Shown in pieces: positions 17,123-26,247 of a stretch of DNA of 64,000 nt. Position numbers and translations under genes: made by a program. A model generated the notes under the pieces. That model searched no databases, was not told where the DNA came from, and was given only the letters and a program-made list of their open reading frames with translations. Location of the stretch: NCBI GenBank assembly GCA_900770835.1, contig CAAGLQ010000049.1, positions 4,758 through 68,757 of the forward strand. The letters are read 5' to 3'. Source of the stretch: an uncultured Parabacteroides sp. Lineage in GTDB: Bacteria > Bacteroidota > Bacteroidia > Bacteroidales > Tannerellaceae. Positions within the stretch are counted from its first letter, which is position 1. Each line of letters opens with the position of its first letter.

Positions 17123-18054
17123 CTATGTGGAATCGATTTTTCTTACTTGGGGTGGTACTAACCATCTGCGCTTGCAATAAGCTGGAGGATATGCCGCAGG
17201 ATATCCAAGAGGATATTCCTCCGGTCGTGGTGGATCCGACACCGACGAAACAGGTGTATCTTGATGTGTCGCTTGGGGCTAACTTCTCTCATAAGTGGGG
17301 GGATTTGGATAGCATCTCGATGTTCGTCATGCGGGACGAGCAGATGGATATCGAGCATCCGGAGAATAACAACGTGCCGGCAGTCTATCGGTATGGGGCG
17401 TGGTCGATCGAGAGCCCAATTACGATTACGGATGATAAATGGAAAGCTTATGCTTATTATCCCTATACGGCGAATCTGGAAAGTTTCAAGGTGCCTATCG
17501 TGTCGGGTGATAGTGTCCGTCGTATGGTAGGCAAGACAGCTCTGCCGTTTGGCTTCCATAATAATAATATCGTGATCGAGATGTGGCAGCCTGTGGCGCT
17601 GGTTACGGTCTATGTGCGCAAGCAGGGCAAGGTGGAACGCAAGGTGGTGGATCAGGTGCGCTTGTATAAGAAGAACAGCGGTCTGCCGATCGAGGGTCTG
17701 CTGGATATCTTGTCGCAGTCGATTACCTATACGAAGATGGGTGACTATGTCAAGTCTGATTTGGGGTATGAGGTCTCATCGGCACAATCTGCCGAACCGA
17801 TCGATATAGAGGTGTTACCGACGTATCAGCAGACCAAGGCGGCGACGGTGGATCTCTCTTCGCCTACCTACCTAGAGCTTATGATTAATGATAGTCCCTT
17901 CTCGGCTGAACTGCCGAAGGCGGTGACTGAGTGGGAGTCGGGTAACCATTATACGATTAATGTGATTTATAATAACGATGTGGTGACGATCGAGAGTGTC
18001 TCGATCCGACCGTGGAATACCGAGCATCTGGAGATTTTCCCGGAGGAACAGTAG
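17119..18054 (+). CDS. fimbrillin family lipoprotein
   Basis: A 311-residue lipoprotein (lipobox TICAC, Cys19). Fimbrillin features are KAYAYYPYT near residue 112 and IEMWQPVALVTVYV near 156, where the usual HAL is replaced by PVAL. The C-terminal strand reads VTIESVSIRPW. The divergence from the tandem array suggests an accessory subunit. It is the last gene of the fimbrial locus and is followed by two hairpins. Confidence 0.75.
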   Translation: MTMWNRFFLLGVVLTICACNKLEDMPQDIQEDIPPVVVDPTPTKQVYLDVSLGANFSHKWGDLDSISMFVMRDEQMDIEHPENNNVPAVYRYGAWSIESPITITDDKWKAYAYYPYTANLESFKVPIVSGDSVRRMVGKTALPFGFHNNNIVIEMWQPVALVTVYVRKQGKVERKVVDQVRLYKKNSGLPIEGLLDILSQSITYTKMGDYVKSDLGYEVSSAQSAEPIDIEVLPTYQQTKAATVDLSSPTYLELMINDSPFSAELPKAVTEWESGNHYTINVIYNNDVVTIESVSIRPWNTEHLEIFPEEQ

Positions 18055-18076
18055 GGAGTAAAAGTTGTAGTAGGTA

Positions 18077-18151
18077 TATTGGATATTGCGTTACCATTAC
18101 GTGGGTTATGTCCAATAATGGATAATATCACTATCTGCTTGAGATAGAGTG
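18077..18151 (+). terminator. double hairpin at the end of the fimbrial locus
   Basis: The gene-free stretch 18055-18489 begins with two stems. TATTGGATAT (18077-18086) pairs with ATGTCCAATA (18108-18117), and CACTATCT (18129-18136) pairs with AGATAGAGTG (18142-18151) with a bulge. T-rich runs follow near 18160-18180. They probably end the fimbrial transcript. The remainder of the gap up to the promoter at 18428 holds nothing I can identify. Confidence 0.5.
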
Positions 18152-18427
18152 GCTATTGCCTGTTTTGAGGGGCTGTTTTTGTGCAATTTGTAAGGTTTTG
18201 TTAAATATTTGACGATTCTGCGCGGTATTGTAGGTGTGTTTCATAGACTGCGCTTACATTTGCCGTACGAGAAAAGTCACTTTTTCTTGAACACACACTT
18301 AACTGCTTTCAGATGGGAATCTTGGAGCAGTTATACTTTTTCCGAAATCATAGTAGGCTGTCTCGGTGAGAACCAAGGCGGCTTTTATTTTGGTAAAATC
18401 GTGGTGTATTCTATTTTTGAGGTTTGT

Positions 18428-18459
18428 ATTGTGGAATCTTAAAAGATATTGTACTTTTG
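18428..18459 (+). promoter_or_regulatory. Bacteroidales-type promoter
   Basis: ATTG at 18428-18431 and TACTTTTG at 18452-18459, 20 bases apart, about 30 bases before the ATG at 18490. The -7 element is a full match and the -33 element is partial. Confidence 0.65.
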
Positions 18460-18489
18460 CGGTGAATTAGAAACCATTTCCTTAGAACT

Positions 18490-19998
18490 ATGAGATTTGT
18501 TTGTACTTTAATTCTTTGGTGCCTTTCACTGAGCCTCTCGGCGCAATCGGGCGTGTCTGTTAAGACGGTGACCCAAGCGGGCACTTTGCATGAGCAGTTC
18601 CAAGGGGAATCCTTGGAGCGCATTCGCATCCTCAAAGTCAAAGGTGTTCTTAATCTGCAGGACTTGAAGTTTCTCAATAACGAGCTGCGTTTGCAGGATC
18701 TCGATCTGACTGACGTGAACTTTGACTCAACGGTAGGGAAGGAGGGTCTGCTTCCTGGTTATATGTTCGAACGTATGAAGGAATCGCTGCAGTTTATTCG
18801 CATTCCGGCTAGTGTCCGTTACTTGGGTGAAGGGGCGTTTGAGGGGATGACGGCACTGCAGCATATCGGGGTGTCTGGTGAGATTTTGGAGGTGGGCAAG
18901 AACGCTTTCCGGGGTTGTACCAAGCTCTCTATCCAAGGCGATGAGTTTGTGCGTGCCGAGGTGATCGATGATTATGCGTTCGCAGATTGTGCGGCGTTGG
19001 TGGAGATCCACCTGGGTCCGAAATTGGCTAAGTTGGGAATGAAGGTGTTCCAGCATTGCAAATCCCTCATGCGGGTGTCGATCGATCCGGCGAATGAGTC
19101 CTTGCTGTTTATCCCCGAGGGGGCCTTCTTCCAGTGTACCTCTTTGCAAGAGGTGGATATCCCGAACTTGGTGAAATCTATCGATAAGTCCTCTTTTATT
19201 GGGTGTAGCTCGCTCTCGCAAATAAACCTGCGTACCTTGGTACCGCCGATGTTGGCGGATGCGGCGTTTGAGTCACGGGTGCATCCGATGTCGGTCTATG
19301 TGAATGCGAAGTCTCTCCAGTTCTATAAAAGGTCGGGTACCTGGCGACGGTTCCGTAATTATTTCATCGAGGCGAGGAGCAAGACGCTCTATGTGGCTGA
19401 TAAGGCTGAGGAACGGATTCGCCCGAATGTGACACAACCGGCGGAGGTGTATGTACCCACCGAAGAGGGGACACCAGACGATCCTAAGGGCTCTGATAAC
19501 GAGGATCATCCGGTCGAGAGTGCACCCGCTGAACCGGTAGTCGAGCAACCGAAGGAGGCTGCGCCCAAGAATGAGGTAGAGATTCCGGAGGAGGAGCGTT
19601 GGCCGGAGATTGATAAGCCGATGGTGCAAACTCCGGTAGAGACACCTGCCGAGGTGGAGCGGATCACCAGTCCGCTGCCGAAACAGGAGGATCAATCCTT
19701 CGTGGAGGAGGTGACCGAGAAACATGGGCAGCAGCCGGAGCCTGTGCAACAGACCTACTTCAATTCGGAGGTGATTAATCCGGCGGTTTCCGCGCTGACC
19801 TTCTACGTGAAGGGGGGCATCGTCCATATCGAGGCACCGGTAAAGATCAAACAGCTGACGATCCTCGATCTGCAGGGGCGCTCGATCTTCGCGAATAAAT
19901 TATCTGATACGCTATATACGACCTCTATTTCCCAAGCCTCCATGCGGCTGATCCGTGCGGTGTACGAGGGTGGTGTCGAAACGAAAAGATTTCGGTAA
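18490..19998 (+). CDS. BspA-type leucine-rich repeat surface protein
   Basis: A 502-residue secreted protein (signal MRFVCTLILWCLSLSLSAQ). Residues about 45-290 contain repeats of the BspA/LRR_5 type (FEGMTALQHIGVS, FRGCTKLSI, FADCAALVEIHL, FQHCKSLMRVSI, FFQCTSLQEVDI, FIGCSSLSQINL), used by oral and gut Bacteroidales for adhesion. Residues 310-425 are Pro/Glu-rich and probably an extended stalk. The last 70 residues (IKQLTILDLQGRSIFANKLSD) resemble a type IX secretion sorting domain, though the usual G-x-Y near its end is missing. It has its own promoter. Confidence 0.82.
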   Translation: MRFVCTLILWCLSLSLSAQSGVSVKTVTQAGTLHEQFQGESLERIRILKVKGVLNLQDLKFLNNELRLQDLDLTDVNFDSTVGKEGLLPGYMFERMKESLQFIRIPASVRYLGEGAFEGMTALQHIGVSGEILEVGKNAFRGCTKLSIQGDEFVRAEVIDDYAFADCAALVEIHLGPKLAKLGMKVFQHCKSLMRVSIDPANESLLFIPEGAFFQCTSLQEVDIPNLVKSIDKSSFIGCSSLSQINLRTLVPPMLADAAFESRVHPMSVYVNAKSLQFYKRSGTWRRFRNYFIEARSKTLYVADKAEERIRPNVTQPAEVYVPTEEGTPDDPKGSDNEDHPVESAPAEPVVEQPKEAAPKNEVEIPEEERWPEIDKPMVQTPVETPAEVERITSPLPKQEDQSFVEEVTEKHGQQPEPVQQTYFNSEVINPAVSALTFYVKGGIVHIEAPVKIKQLTILDLQGRSIFANKLSDTLYTTSISQASMRLIRAVYEGGVETKRFR

Positions 19999-20140
19999 GA
20001 TGCGAGTGGATGGTAGTAATGGCGTATATGGGTTGAACAGGGCCTTCCGGATGATGCTGACTAAATATCCAATCGAAAAATCAGGTTTTTGGAGGGGCTT
20101 GGTTAATGAGTGTATAATTCAGTGGGTTTCTGCCGCTGTC

Positions 20141-20173
20141 TTTAGGATGGAGTAGGGGACCTGTTTACCTTTG
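20141..20173 (+). promoter_or_regulatory. Bacteroidales-type promoter
   Basis: TACCTTTG at 20166-20173 is a full -7 match. A partial -33 (TTTA, 20141-20144) lies 21 bases upstream. It is 27 bases before the ATG at 20200. Confidence 0.55.
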
Positions 20174-20199
20174 CTTCAAACAATAAAGCGTTGAACGAA

Positions 20200-20847
20200 A
20201 TGAATGCGAACGTATTACGATATGGTTGGTTGGGATTCCTGATGGGGCTGATGGCTTGTACGGAATCGGTAGATCCGGCAGTGGGCCGGGTCTATAATGC
20301 GGATCATTCCTTTACAATAGGGGTGGTATCCGACCGTCAACCGTTGGGTATGGTGTTCGCAATGGAGGCGGGGCCGGATAGTGCGTATGCCTATGTGGTG
20401 TCTCTGACGGAGTGTAGCCTGCCAATCGCTGGCGACAGAGGCTTCTTGTCTGCAGATACCTCGTCAACGGCATTCAATGGGTTCGCTAATACGCAGCTGT
20501 GGCGTGACTCCCTGTCGGGAGGGGCGCTGTTGGATCAGCTGGCTGCCTATGGTAAGGGGTGGTTCATCCCTTCTGTGGGGGAGTGGCGTATGCTGCGGGA
20601 TTCGTTCCTGGTCACGAACGAGCGTCTGGCGTTGTTGCCGGCGACCGATCCGCTGTGCCAGGGGCAGTATTGGTGCTCAACGGGTCATGCTGAGCGTAAC
20701 TATGGCTACTGCGGTGTGGCTTACGATGTGTATTCGGATACCTTCGGCCTGTTCAACCGGGCGGACTCTTGTCGAGTGCGTCCGATGCGAAGGGTGCTGC
20801 TGAAGGGATCTTTGTGGAAGAAATGGATAGAAAATCAAACCTTTTAA
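20200..20847 (+). CDS. lipoprotein with a DUF1566-like (C-type-lectin-fold) domain
   Basis: A 215-residue lipoprotein from the ATG at 20200 (lipobox GLMAC, Cys20). Its C-terminal half has the pattern of DUF1566/FGE-like C-type-lectin folds: GKGWFIPSVGEWRML near residue 124, QYWCSTGHAERN near 160, and a closing CRVRPMRRV. That fold is common in surface ligand-binding proteins, including tip adhesins of Bacteroidales pili. It is directly upstream of the giant adhesin (2-base gap), so the two are probably co-expressed. Confidence 0.7.
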   Translation: MNANVLRYGWLGFLMGLMACTESVDPAVGRVYNADHSFTIGVVSDRQPLGMVFAMEAGPDSAYAYVVSLTECSLPIAGDRGFLSADTSSTAFNGFANTQLWRDSLSGGALLDQLAAYGKGWFIPSVGEWRMLRDSFLVTNERLALLPATDPLCQGQYWCSTGHAERNYGYCGVAYDVYSDTFGLFNRADSCRVRPMRRVLLKGSLWKKWIENQTF

Positions 20848-20849
20848 CT

Positions 20850-23800
20850 ATGTGTTGTATGAATAAAGTACGCAATGTGTTATGGTCACTCCTGTTCTTA
20901 ATGGGCTTAGTTGGGGTGACTGCCTGTGGGGATGATGACGGTCCCCAGACAAATGGGAATGGTGATGTGCTGGCATATCTCTACGACGTGGAGGAGCGGA
21001 CAGATGGCACAGAGACCAAGGCTCCGAAATCGACCTGGACAACAGGGGACGCCATCGGCGTATTCTGTGTGGAGCCAGGTAAGCAACTGGGTCGTGTCAA
21101 CTATGTCTCCAATTATAAATATGTATATGACGGGAGTAAATTCAAACCGGCTACCGCTGCGGATAATATCTGGATCAGCCGACAGGGTTCGTTTAAGTTC
21201 TTTGCGTATTATCCCTACGACGCAAGCAAGACGGGTGTCGATGCGACGGCTATGGAATTTACGCTGTCTTCGGACCAATCGGTTGAGACGAACCGGATCG
21301 CTTCCGATATTATCGCAGGTCAGTCCTATACGGCGGATAACACGACGGGTGAGGTGGATATGATTTTCTACCACATGATGTCGGATGTGCGTTTTGTATG
21401 GACACGTGACGATGCGGAGAATGGGGAGTATGTGCGGGCGTTGTTCGCACCGAAGGCGATTGTGAACTTGGATCAGCTGACCTCACAGGTGGCTCCGGGG
21501 CAGACGATCGGTACCGGTATCCGCATGAACGTAAAAACGGAGTTTAATGCGGTGGCGGGTTCGACGGAGTATCAGGTGTATGTGCCGCCCGTGTCGATTA
21601 ACCATGATCAGGATGTGTTTGTACCCTATGATGCGAACGAGGAGAAGCTCTCCTCGATCAAGGCGAACTTGGGTGCGCCGGGTACAGCCAAACAGCTGGA
21701 GCGGGGCAAGACCTATGACCTGGCGGGAACCATGTACACGATCACGGCGGACGTGCGCCGTAACGGCGACCTGGTGACTGACGGGTGTGACGATTTCGAC
21801 GGCTGCGTGGTGAACGCCGACGGCGGTGGCGACGCAGGAGACTTGAAACAGTTTGTGGGTCGTTACCTCTCCGGGCGGACCTGCACGGTGACAGCGGAGA
21901 TAGCGGACAACGTAGTGCCGGGAACGCAGTTCATCGGGTGGTTTGAGTACGACCGGACAAGTGCTACTTGGTCTAAGGTGGAGGGCGCTACCGAGACCTA
22001 TACGTTTGACGTGACAAAAAATAGACGCTTGCAGGCTCGTTATGAGAACTACGTCTTCGGTCCTTGGACGTTGCAATGGACCCATGCGGGTGTGTCTACT
22101 GACGGGAGTGGTAACTTCACAACGACGATATCGAACATGGGTACTCCGGCAGGGGGCTTGACGCTGGTGCCGAAGGCGACCCGCGACGTGACCCTCGATG
22201 GCGAGGTGGTAACGGATCCGGCGTTCACGACCCGCGAGGGTAGCCAGGTGGTGATGGAGATCGTGGACCAGACCCCGGACACGGATATGTGGGACGTGAA
22301 CCCGTGGACGTTTGATGACGCCACGAAGGTTGTCACGGTTACCCCGAACATCGACTTTACCGATAACGGGACAAGCGGCACGCCGCTTGAGCGTAACCTG
22401 AAACTGAGCGTGAAGCTGCTGCAGGGTGGCCCGAACTACGATCCGGTCAACCATATCTATGACGACCTGTTGCTGACAGGCAACGGTGGGGATATGAGCA
22501 TCGTGCAGAGCAAGGGTACCATGGCTTACAGCGCTTGGAAAGTGGAGACCGCTCCGACGGATAACTCGGGTATGCTGGCCAACGGCACGACAGTATCTTC
22601 AGTGGACGCGTTCGCCTATCGGACTTGGACATTGTCGGGCCAGACAGTGAAACGGGAGTCCACCTCCGCCTATACGAATATCACGGCGGCGTTCACGACA
22701 ACGGACAGCCACTGGACAGTGACTCCGGGCACGGAGGCGCTGACCAAGACGGTGACGATCGAGGGGCATGAGTTCACCCTGATCAATGGACGTAACTTCA
22801 AGGTGCAGGCGGCGAACAATGAGTCACTCAATGTACGAAACATCACCTGCCGCTTCAGCAGCAACTCGGTGTACTTGGATGTGGCGTTTAGCCAGCAGGC
22901 GGGTGTCAAGACGAACCGGAGCTACTCGGATTGGGTGATCGCCTTGACGGCGACGCCGACAACGCTGGAGCCGTACGCCTCCTCGGGCAACACCAATACC
23001 TCGTTGATCACGACATCGGCTTCCCGTACGATGACCTTTAAGTGGAACGAGACGGGTGACGACAAGACGGAGTCCCAGACGGACGGCGGCAGCTATAACT
23101 TTGGTAATGGCAATACCGGCACGCATCCGAAGGTGACCTGGACGGTGACGCCGGAGAAGAGCGGACAGTTCTTCGCGCAGAGCGGCAACATCACGGGTAA
23201 CCGTGTGGCGGTGAATAAGAACTATATTCTCATGCAGGATACACCGGCCACGAGTGCCACGGTGACGGCAACGATCTCGAACAGTGTATCGGATAATGGC
23301 AACGGTAACGCGAATAGCTCAAAGGATATTACCTTGACTCAGAAGGGTGGTGCCTATACGGAGACGTTTGATGGTTGGACGGGCCAAAAGATTACCGTGG
23401 GGTCTGCGATCAATGGTGACGGTGGTACGACAACGTTCTCGGTAACGGTACCGAGCGGGTGGATCCGGGCGTATATCAATGGTGACCGCATGGCGGCGGG
23501 TGACTACCAGATATCGGCGGAGTGGAGTACGACATCGATTAGTAGTTCGTCTAATCAGTTCTCTGTTCAGAACGCTTCAAGCGGTAATGTGTCGGCCGAG
23601 GGTAACCATAGTAGCACACAGCCGGATTATACCTCTTGGTCGGGTGGTGGGGCTTCGTTGAGTAGCTCCAGCTTCGGGCGCAGTGGTGGATCAACGACGA
23701 TATCGGCATCGGCTTATCCTACCCGTGAGGTATGGACACGGTACAATACCTCTACTCGTACGGCTACGTTGACGGCTACGTTTACGAAACCTGCTTCGCA

Positions 23801-24728
23801 TGCGTCTCAGAGTTATGTACCTACTCCGCCGAATGCGACGGCCACTGTTTCACAGAATGGCTCTTCAACGGAGTTGAGTGGAACACGTAGCACAGAAAGT
23901 GATACGGAGTTTTCATGCTCGGAGAATCAGTCCTGGTCGAGTACATCGGGGAAGACGTTGTATGTGGATTCGTATGCGCCAACAGAAACGGTGACAACGG
24001 ATGTGTCTGCAGGTTCTTTGTCAGTGTCTCCTACAAGTATAAGTGCAAGAGGTGGTAACATTAGTGCCTCGGCTGGCTCTGGTACTCGTTATTACGATGT
24101 TTATTATTCATCGTATAACCGGAGTGGTACAGTGACGATTACATTTACTAAGTCTGGTATATCCAAGACTGTTGGGTATTCACAATCGAGCTCAAGGACC
24201 TATAAAGAAAGTGGTACATCAAGTGTTTCGGGTTCTATCTCTTGGCCGTCTTGGGCAAGTGGAGGGTATGCGAGCGAAAATACTTCAACCTCGTCACGGT
24301 CGGGTTCGGTAACGGCTAAGTATAGTTATGATGGGTATTCAGATTCAAGGTCGGTGACGATTACGCAGGCTGCGGCTGAGATTACCTATAGTAATTACAA
24401 GATTACGGTGAATCCGACGTCAATGAGCTGGGCTGGTAACTCTGAAACAAGCAAATCGTATTCGGTTTCAGGTTCTGCTACGAAATATGTCAATGGGACT
24501 TCTCAGGGTACGGTTAGCTTTAGTGTGACAAGTATCAGTGCGTCTTGTACGGGTGACTTTAGTGGCAGCTCAAGTAGTATTTGGCCGGATGGAACTAATG
24601 AAACGAGCTCGACTAAGACAGGTACGGCGACTATTACAGGTTATGTGAATGGGACGAAGTGTACTGCTACTATTAGCTTGTCGCAGGCGGTTCGTGATTG
24701 GACGGTCACTGGTGGTGGAGGGAATTAA
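20850..24728 (+). CDS. giant fimbrillin-like adhesin with repeated Ig-like domains
   Basis: A 1,292-residue lipoprotein. I start at the ATG at 20850 (context AACTATG); the ATG at 20859 is equally possible. The lipobox is VGVTAC. Residues about 30-300 are fimbrillin-like (FKFFAYYPYDAS). Residues 325-425 resemble an InlB-type repeat (ITADVRRNGDLV... FIGWFEYDRTS). The remaining 850 residues are Ser/Thr/Gly-rich beta repeats with recurring endings such as VTITQAAAE and ISLSQAVRDWTV, suggestive of serial BACON/Ig-like domains. From about 23,850 the coding sequence becomes less G+C-rich and more Ser-rich. It is probably a long surface adhesin, perhaps a pilus tip. Confidence 0.75.
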   Translation: MCCMNKVRNVLWSLLFLMGLVGVTACGDDDGPQTNGNGDVLAYLYDVEERTDGTETKAPKSTWTTGDAIGVFCVEPGKQLGRVNYVSNYKYVYDGSKFKPATAADNIWISRQGSFKFFAYYPYDASKTGVDATAMEFTLSSDQSVETNRIASDIIAGQSYTADNTTGEVDMIFYHMMSDVRFVWTRDDAENGEYVRALFAPKAIVNLDQLTSQVAPGQTIGTGIRMNVKTEFNAVAGSTEYQVYVPPVSINHDQDVFVPYDANEEKLSSIKANLGAPGTAKQLERGKTYDLAGTMYTITADVRRNGDLVTDGCDDFDGCVVNADGGGDAGDLKQFVGRYLSGRTCTVTAEIADNVVPGTQFIGWFEYDRTSATWSKVEGATETYTFDVTKNRRLQARYENYVFGPWTLQWTHAGVSTDGSGNFTTTISNMGTPAGGLTLVPKATRDVTLDGEVVTDPAFTTREGSQVVMEIVDQTPDTDMWDVNPWTFDDATKVVTVTPNIDFTDNGTSGTPLERNLKLSVKLLQGGPNYDPVNHIYDDLLLTGNGGDMSIVQSKGTMAYSAWKVETAPTDNSGMLANGTTVSSVDAFAYRTWTLSGQTVKRESTSAYTNITAAFTTTDSHWTVTPGTEALTKTVTIEGHEFTLINGRNFKVQAANNESLNVRNITCRFSSNSVYLDVAFSQQAGVKTNRSYSDWVIALTATPTTLEPYASSGNTNTSLITTSASRTMTFKWNETGDDKTESQTDGGSYNFGNGNTGTHPKVTWTVTPEKSGQFFAQSGNITGNRVAVNKNYILMQDTPATSATVTATISNSVSDNGNGNANSSKDITLTQKGGAYTETFDGWTGQKITVGSAINGDGGTTTFSVTVPSGWIRAYINGDRMAAGDYQISAEWSTTSISSSSNQFSVQNASSGNVSAEGNHSSTQPDYTSWSGGGASLSSSSFGRSGGSTTISASAYPTREVWTRYNTSTRTATLTATFTKPASHASQSYVPTPPNATATVSQNGSSTELSGTRSTESDTEFSCSENQSWSSTSGKTLYVDSYAPTETVTTDVSAGSLSVSPTSISARGGNISASAGSGTRYYDVYYSSYNRSGTVTITFTKSGISKTVGYSQSSSRTYKESGTSSVSGSISWPSWASGGYASENTSTSSRSGSVTAKYSYDGYSDSRSVTITQAAAEITYSNYKITVNPTSMSWAGNSETSKSYSVSGSATKYVNGTSQGTVSFSVTSISASCTGDFSGSSSSIWPDGTNETSSTKTGTATITGYVNGTKCTATISLSQAVRDWTVTGGGGN

Positions 24729-24737
24729 TTCCTCCAC
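24715..24737 (+). terminator. hairpin overlapping the adhesin stop codon
   Basis: A 23-base near-palindrome (GTGGAGGGA ... TTCCTCCAC) with 9 pairs (one G-T), inside which lies the TAA stop at 24726-24728. TATTTATGG follows. It probably ends the adhesin transcript. Confidence 0.6.
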
Positions 24738-24755
24738 TATTTATGGAAATTATTA

Positions 24756-24763
24756 TATCTTTG
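24756..24763 (+). promoter_or_regulatory. Bacteroidales -7 promoter element
   Basis: TATCTTTG, a full TAnnTTTG match 19 bases before the ATG at 24783. I see no clear -33 element. Confidence 0.5.
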
Positions 24764-24782
24764 TAATCTAAATATTTTTTCT

Positions 24783-26060
24783 ATGAACAAACTAAAATTG
24801 TATTTATCATTGATAGGGCTACTATTAATAGCCTCTATGCCAAAAGCGTGGTCATACGAAGATTTGACAAACGTAGTTGTGGAATTGGTTGATATACCAG
24901 ATGTTTCTGTTACTATAAGAGAGACTCATTATGGGAATATTGCCGTAAAAGGTCAAACCAAAGTATTGGGTGTAACTTTGTACAGTAACTTGACAAGTAC
25001 GAAACAATGCGATATAACCTTTGCAGCATTTAAAAATGATGGAGAGGTTGTACAAATCTATGATGGCGACAAGAATGTTTCACTCGAGGCAAACGGTAGC
25101 TATGAATTGAAGGTTCCTTGTTTAATCAATTTGCCAGAAGGAGACTATCATTTTGTACCGGTGATCCATTTTACGGGTGATTCTAAATGGTATATATGTC
25201 GTAGGATGACTTCTGTTGTCAAGAACGGATATTGGAAGTTACATGTCTATGAGGATTATAAGGCTCCCTCTTCAGATTACATGAACCTACCAGATATAGA
25301 AGGTAAGGGCGATAGCGAATATAGCCTCTATCATTTTTATCAGAACGAAAAGTTCAGAGTAGAGATGAATTTAGTTAATAAGCGTTCTGAGGAATTAAGA
25401 GGAAAGCTAAAAATCGTTTGGGAACGAAATATGGCTAAGTTTTGGCGGGGAATGAGCTATGAATCCGGCGATATTACCACCGAATGGCAAGAGTGTGCTT
25501 CAATGTTAGCTTATGCAGGAGATACGAGAGCGGTCAATGGAGCAATACCTATATCAATACCTGCGAATGAGTCTCTGCATTTGATCATAAAGGATTGTTA
25601 TTTGTGTAGTTATCATGATTATGGTAATAGATGGAGTCCTTTTTTGTGTGCTTATTTTTTACCTGAGGGGAGTGCTGATATAGAATCTAACTGGTTATTG
25701 GTCAATGAAAATGCAGACTTCGCTTTTGATGAAACGGTTTTGAAAGATAATTATGGCTGGGACCATGGCTTGAATCAGTTGGCTTGCAAAACCTTTGAAG
25801 GTTCATTATCAACGGAACGCATCAATATAGAATCGATAGTATTTTCTTATAATAGAAGCGTCCGGATGGTTACTATTGAAGGGCTCACGGACTCTGGCTT
25901 TATCCGTGTGATAACTATGGATGGAAAATTAGTAGAAACAGCCTGTTCAATCGTAAATGGATCATCTTCATTTGTGCTACCCTCAAATGGGAGGATCTAC
26001 ATCATTAGTATTTATGATTCGGATGGGATGTTAGTTAAGTCATTCAAGGTCCTTTCATAA
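24783..26060 (+). CDS. secreted protein with C-terminal sorting-like domain
   Basis: A 425-residue protein with a signal peptide (MNKLKLYLSLIGLLLIASMPKAWS). Most of the mature part is beta-rich and Tyr/Trp-rich with no family I recognise. The last 80 residues (VRMVTIEGLTDSGFIRVITMDGKLVE ... GRIYIISIYDSDGMLVKSFKVL) match the pattern of a type IX secretion C-terminal domain, which is removed as the protein is attached to the surface. The gene is markedly more A/T-rich than the adhesin before it. Confidence 0.6.
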   Translation: MNKLKLYLSLIGLLLIASMPKAWSYEDLTNVVVELVDIPDVSVTIRETHYGNIAVKGQTKVLGVTLYSNLTSTKQCDITFAAFKNDGEVVQIYDGDKNVSLEANGSYELKVPCLINLPEGDYHFVPVIHFTGDSKWYICRRMTSVVKNGYWKLHVYEDYKAPSSDYMNLPDIEGKGDSEYSLYHFYQNEKFRVEMNLVNKRSEELRGKLKIVWERNMAKFWRGMSYESGDITTEWQECASMLAYAGDTRAVNGAIPISIPANESLHLIIKDCYLCSYHDYGNRWSPFLCAYFLPEGSADIESNWLLVNENADFAFDETVLKDNYGWDHGLNQLACKTFEGSLSTERINIESIVFSYNRSVRMVTIEGLTDSGFIRVITMDGKLVETACSIVNGSSSFVLPSNGRIYIISIYDSDGMLVKSFKVLS

Positions 26061-26215
26061 AACTGCGGAAATTCTTGACTGAAAGATGTTGCATAGAACA
26101 ACTGTGAGAATCAGTTGAGAACTGTTATATGAAAGGTGTATGATTCCTTGGTTATAGATTGTTAAAAAATATCGGTATGTTTTGATATATATCTATTGAT
26201 ATAATAAGTTATATA

Positions 26216-26223
26216 TACCTTTG
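26216..26223 (+). promoter_or_regulatory. Bacteroidales -7 promoter element of the switchable lipoprotein
   Basis: TACCTTTG, a full match 24 bases before the ATG at 26248. An ATTG at 26195-26198 is 17 bases upstream, slightly short for a -33. The promoter lies outside the invertible segment, so it would serve either C-terminal version. Confidence 0.5.
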
Positions 26224-26247
26224 TTTCACAAACTAAAATGTTTAACT

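Noticed and set aside
22049..22909. Reverse-strand open frames opposite the giant adhesin
   Set aside because: They are rich in Arg, Val, Pro and Ser as expected from antisense of Thr/Gly-rich repeats, and lack start context and domains.
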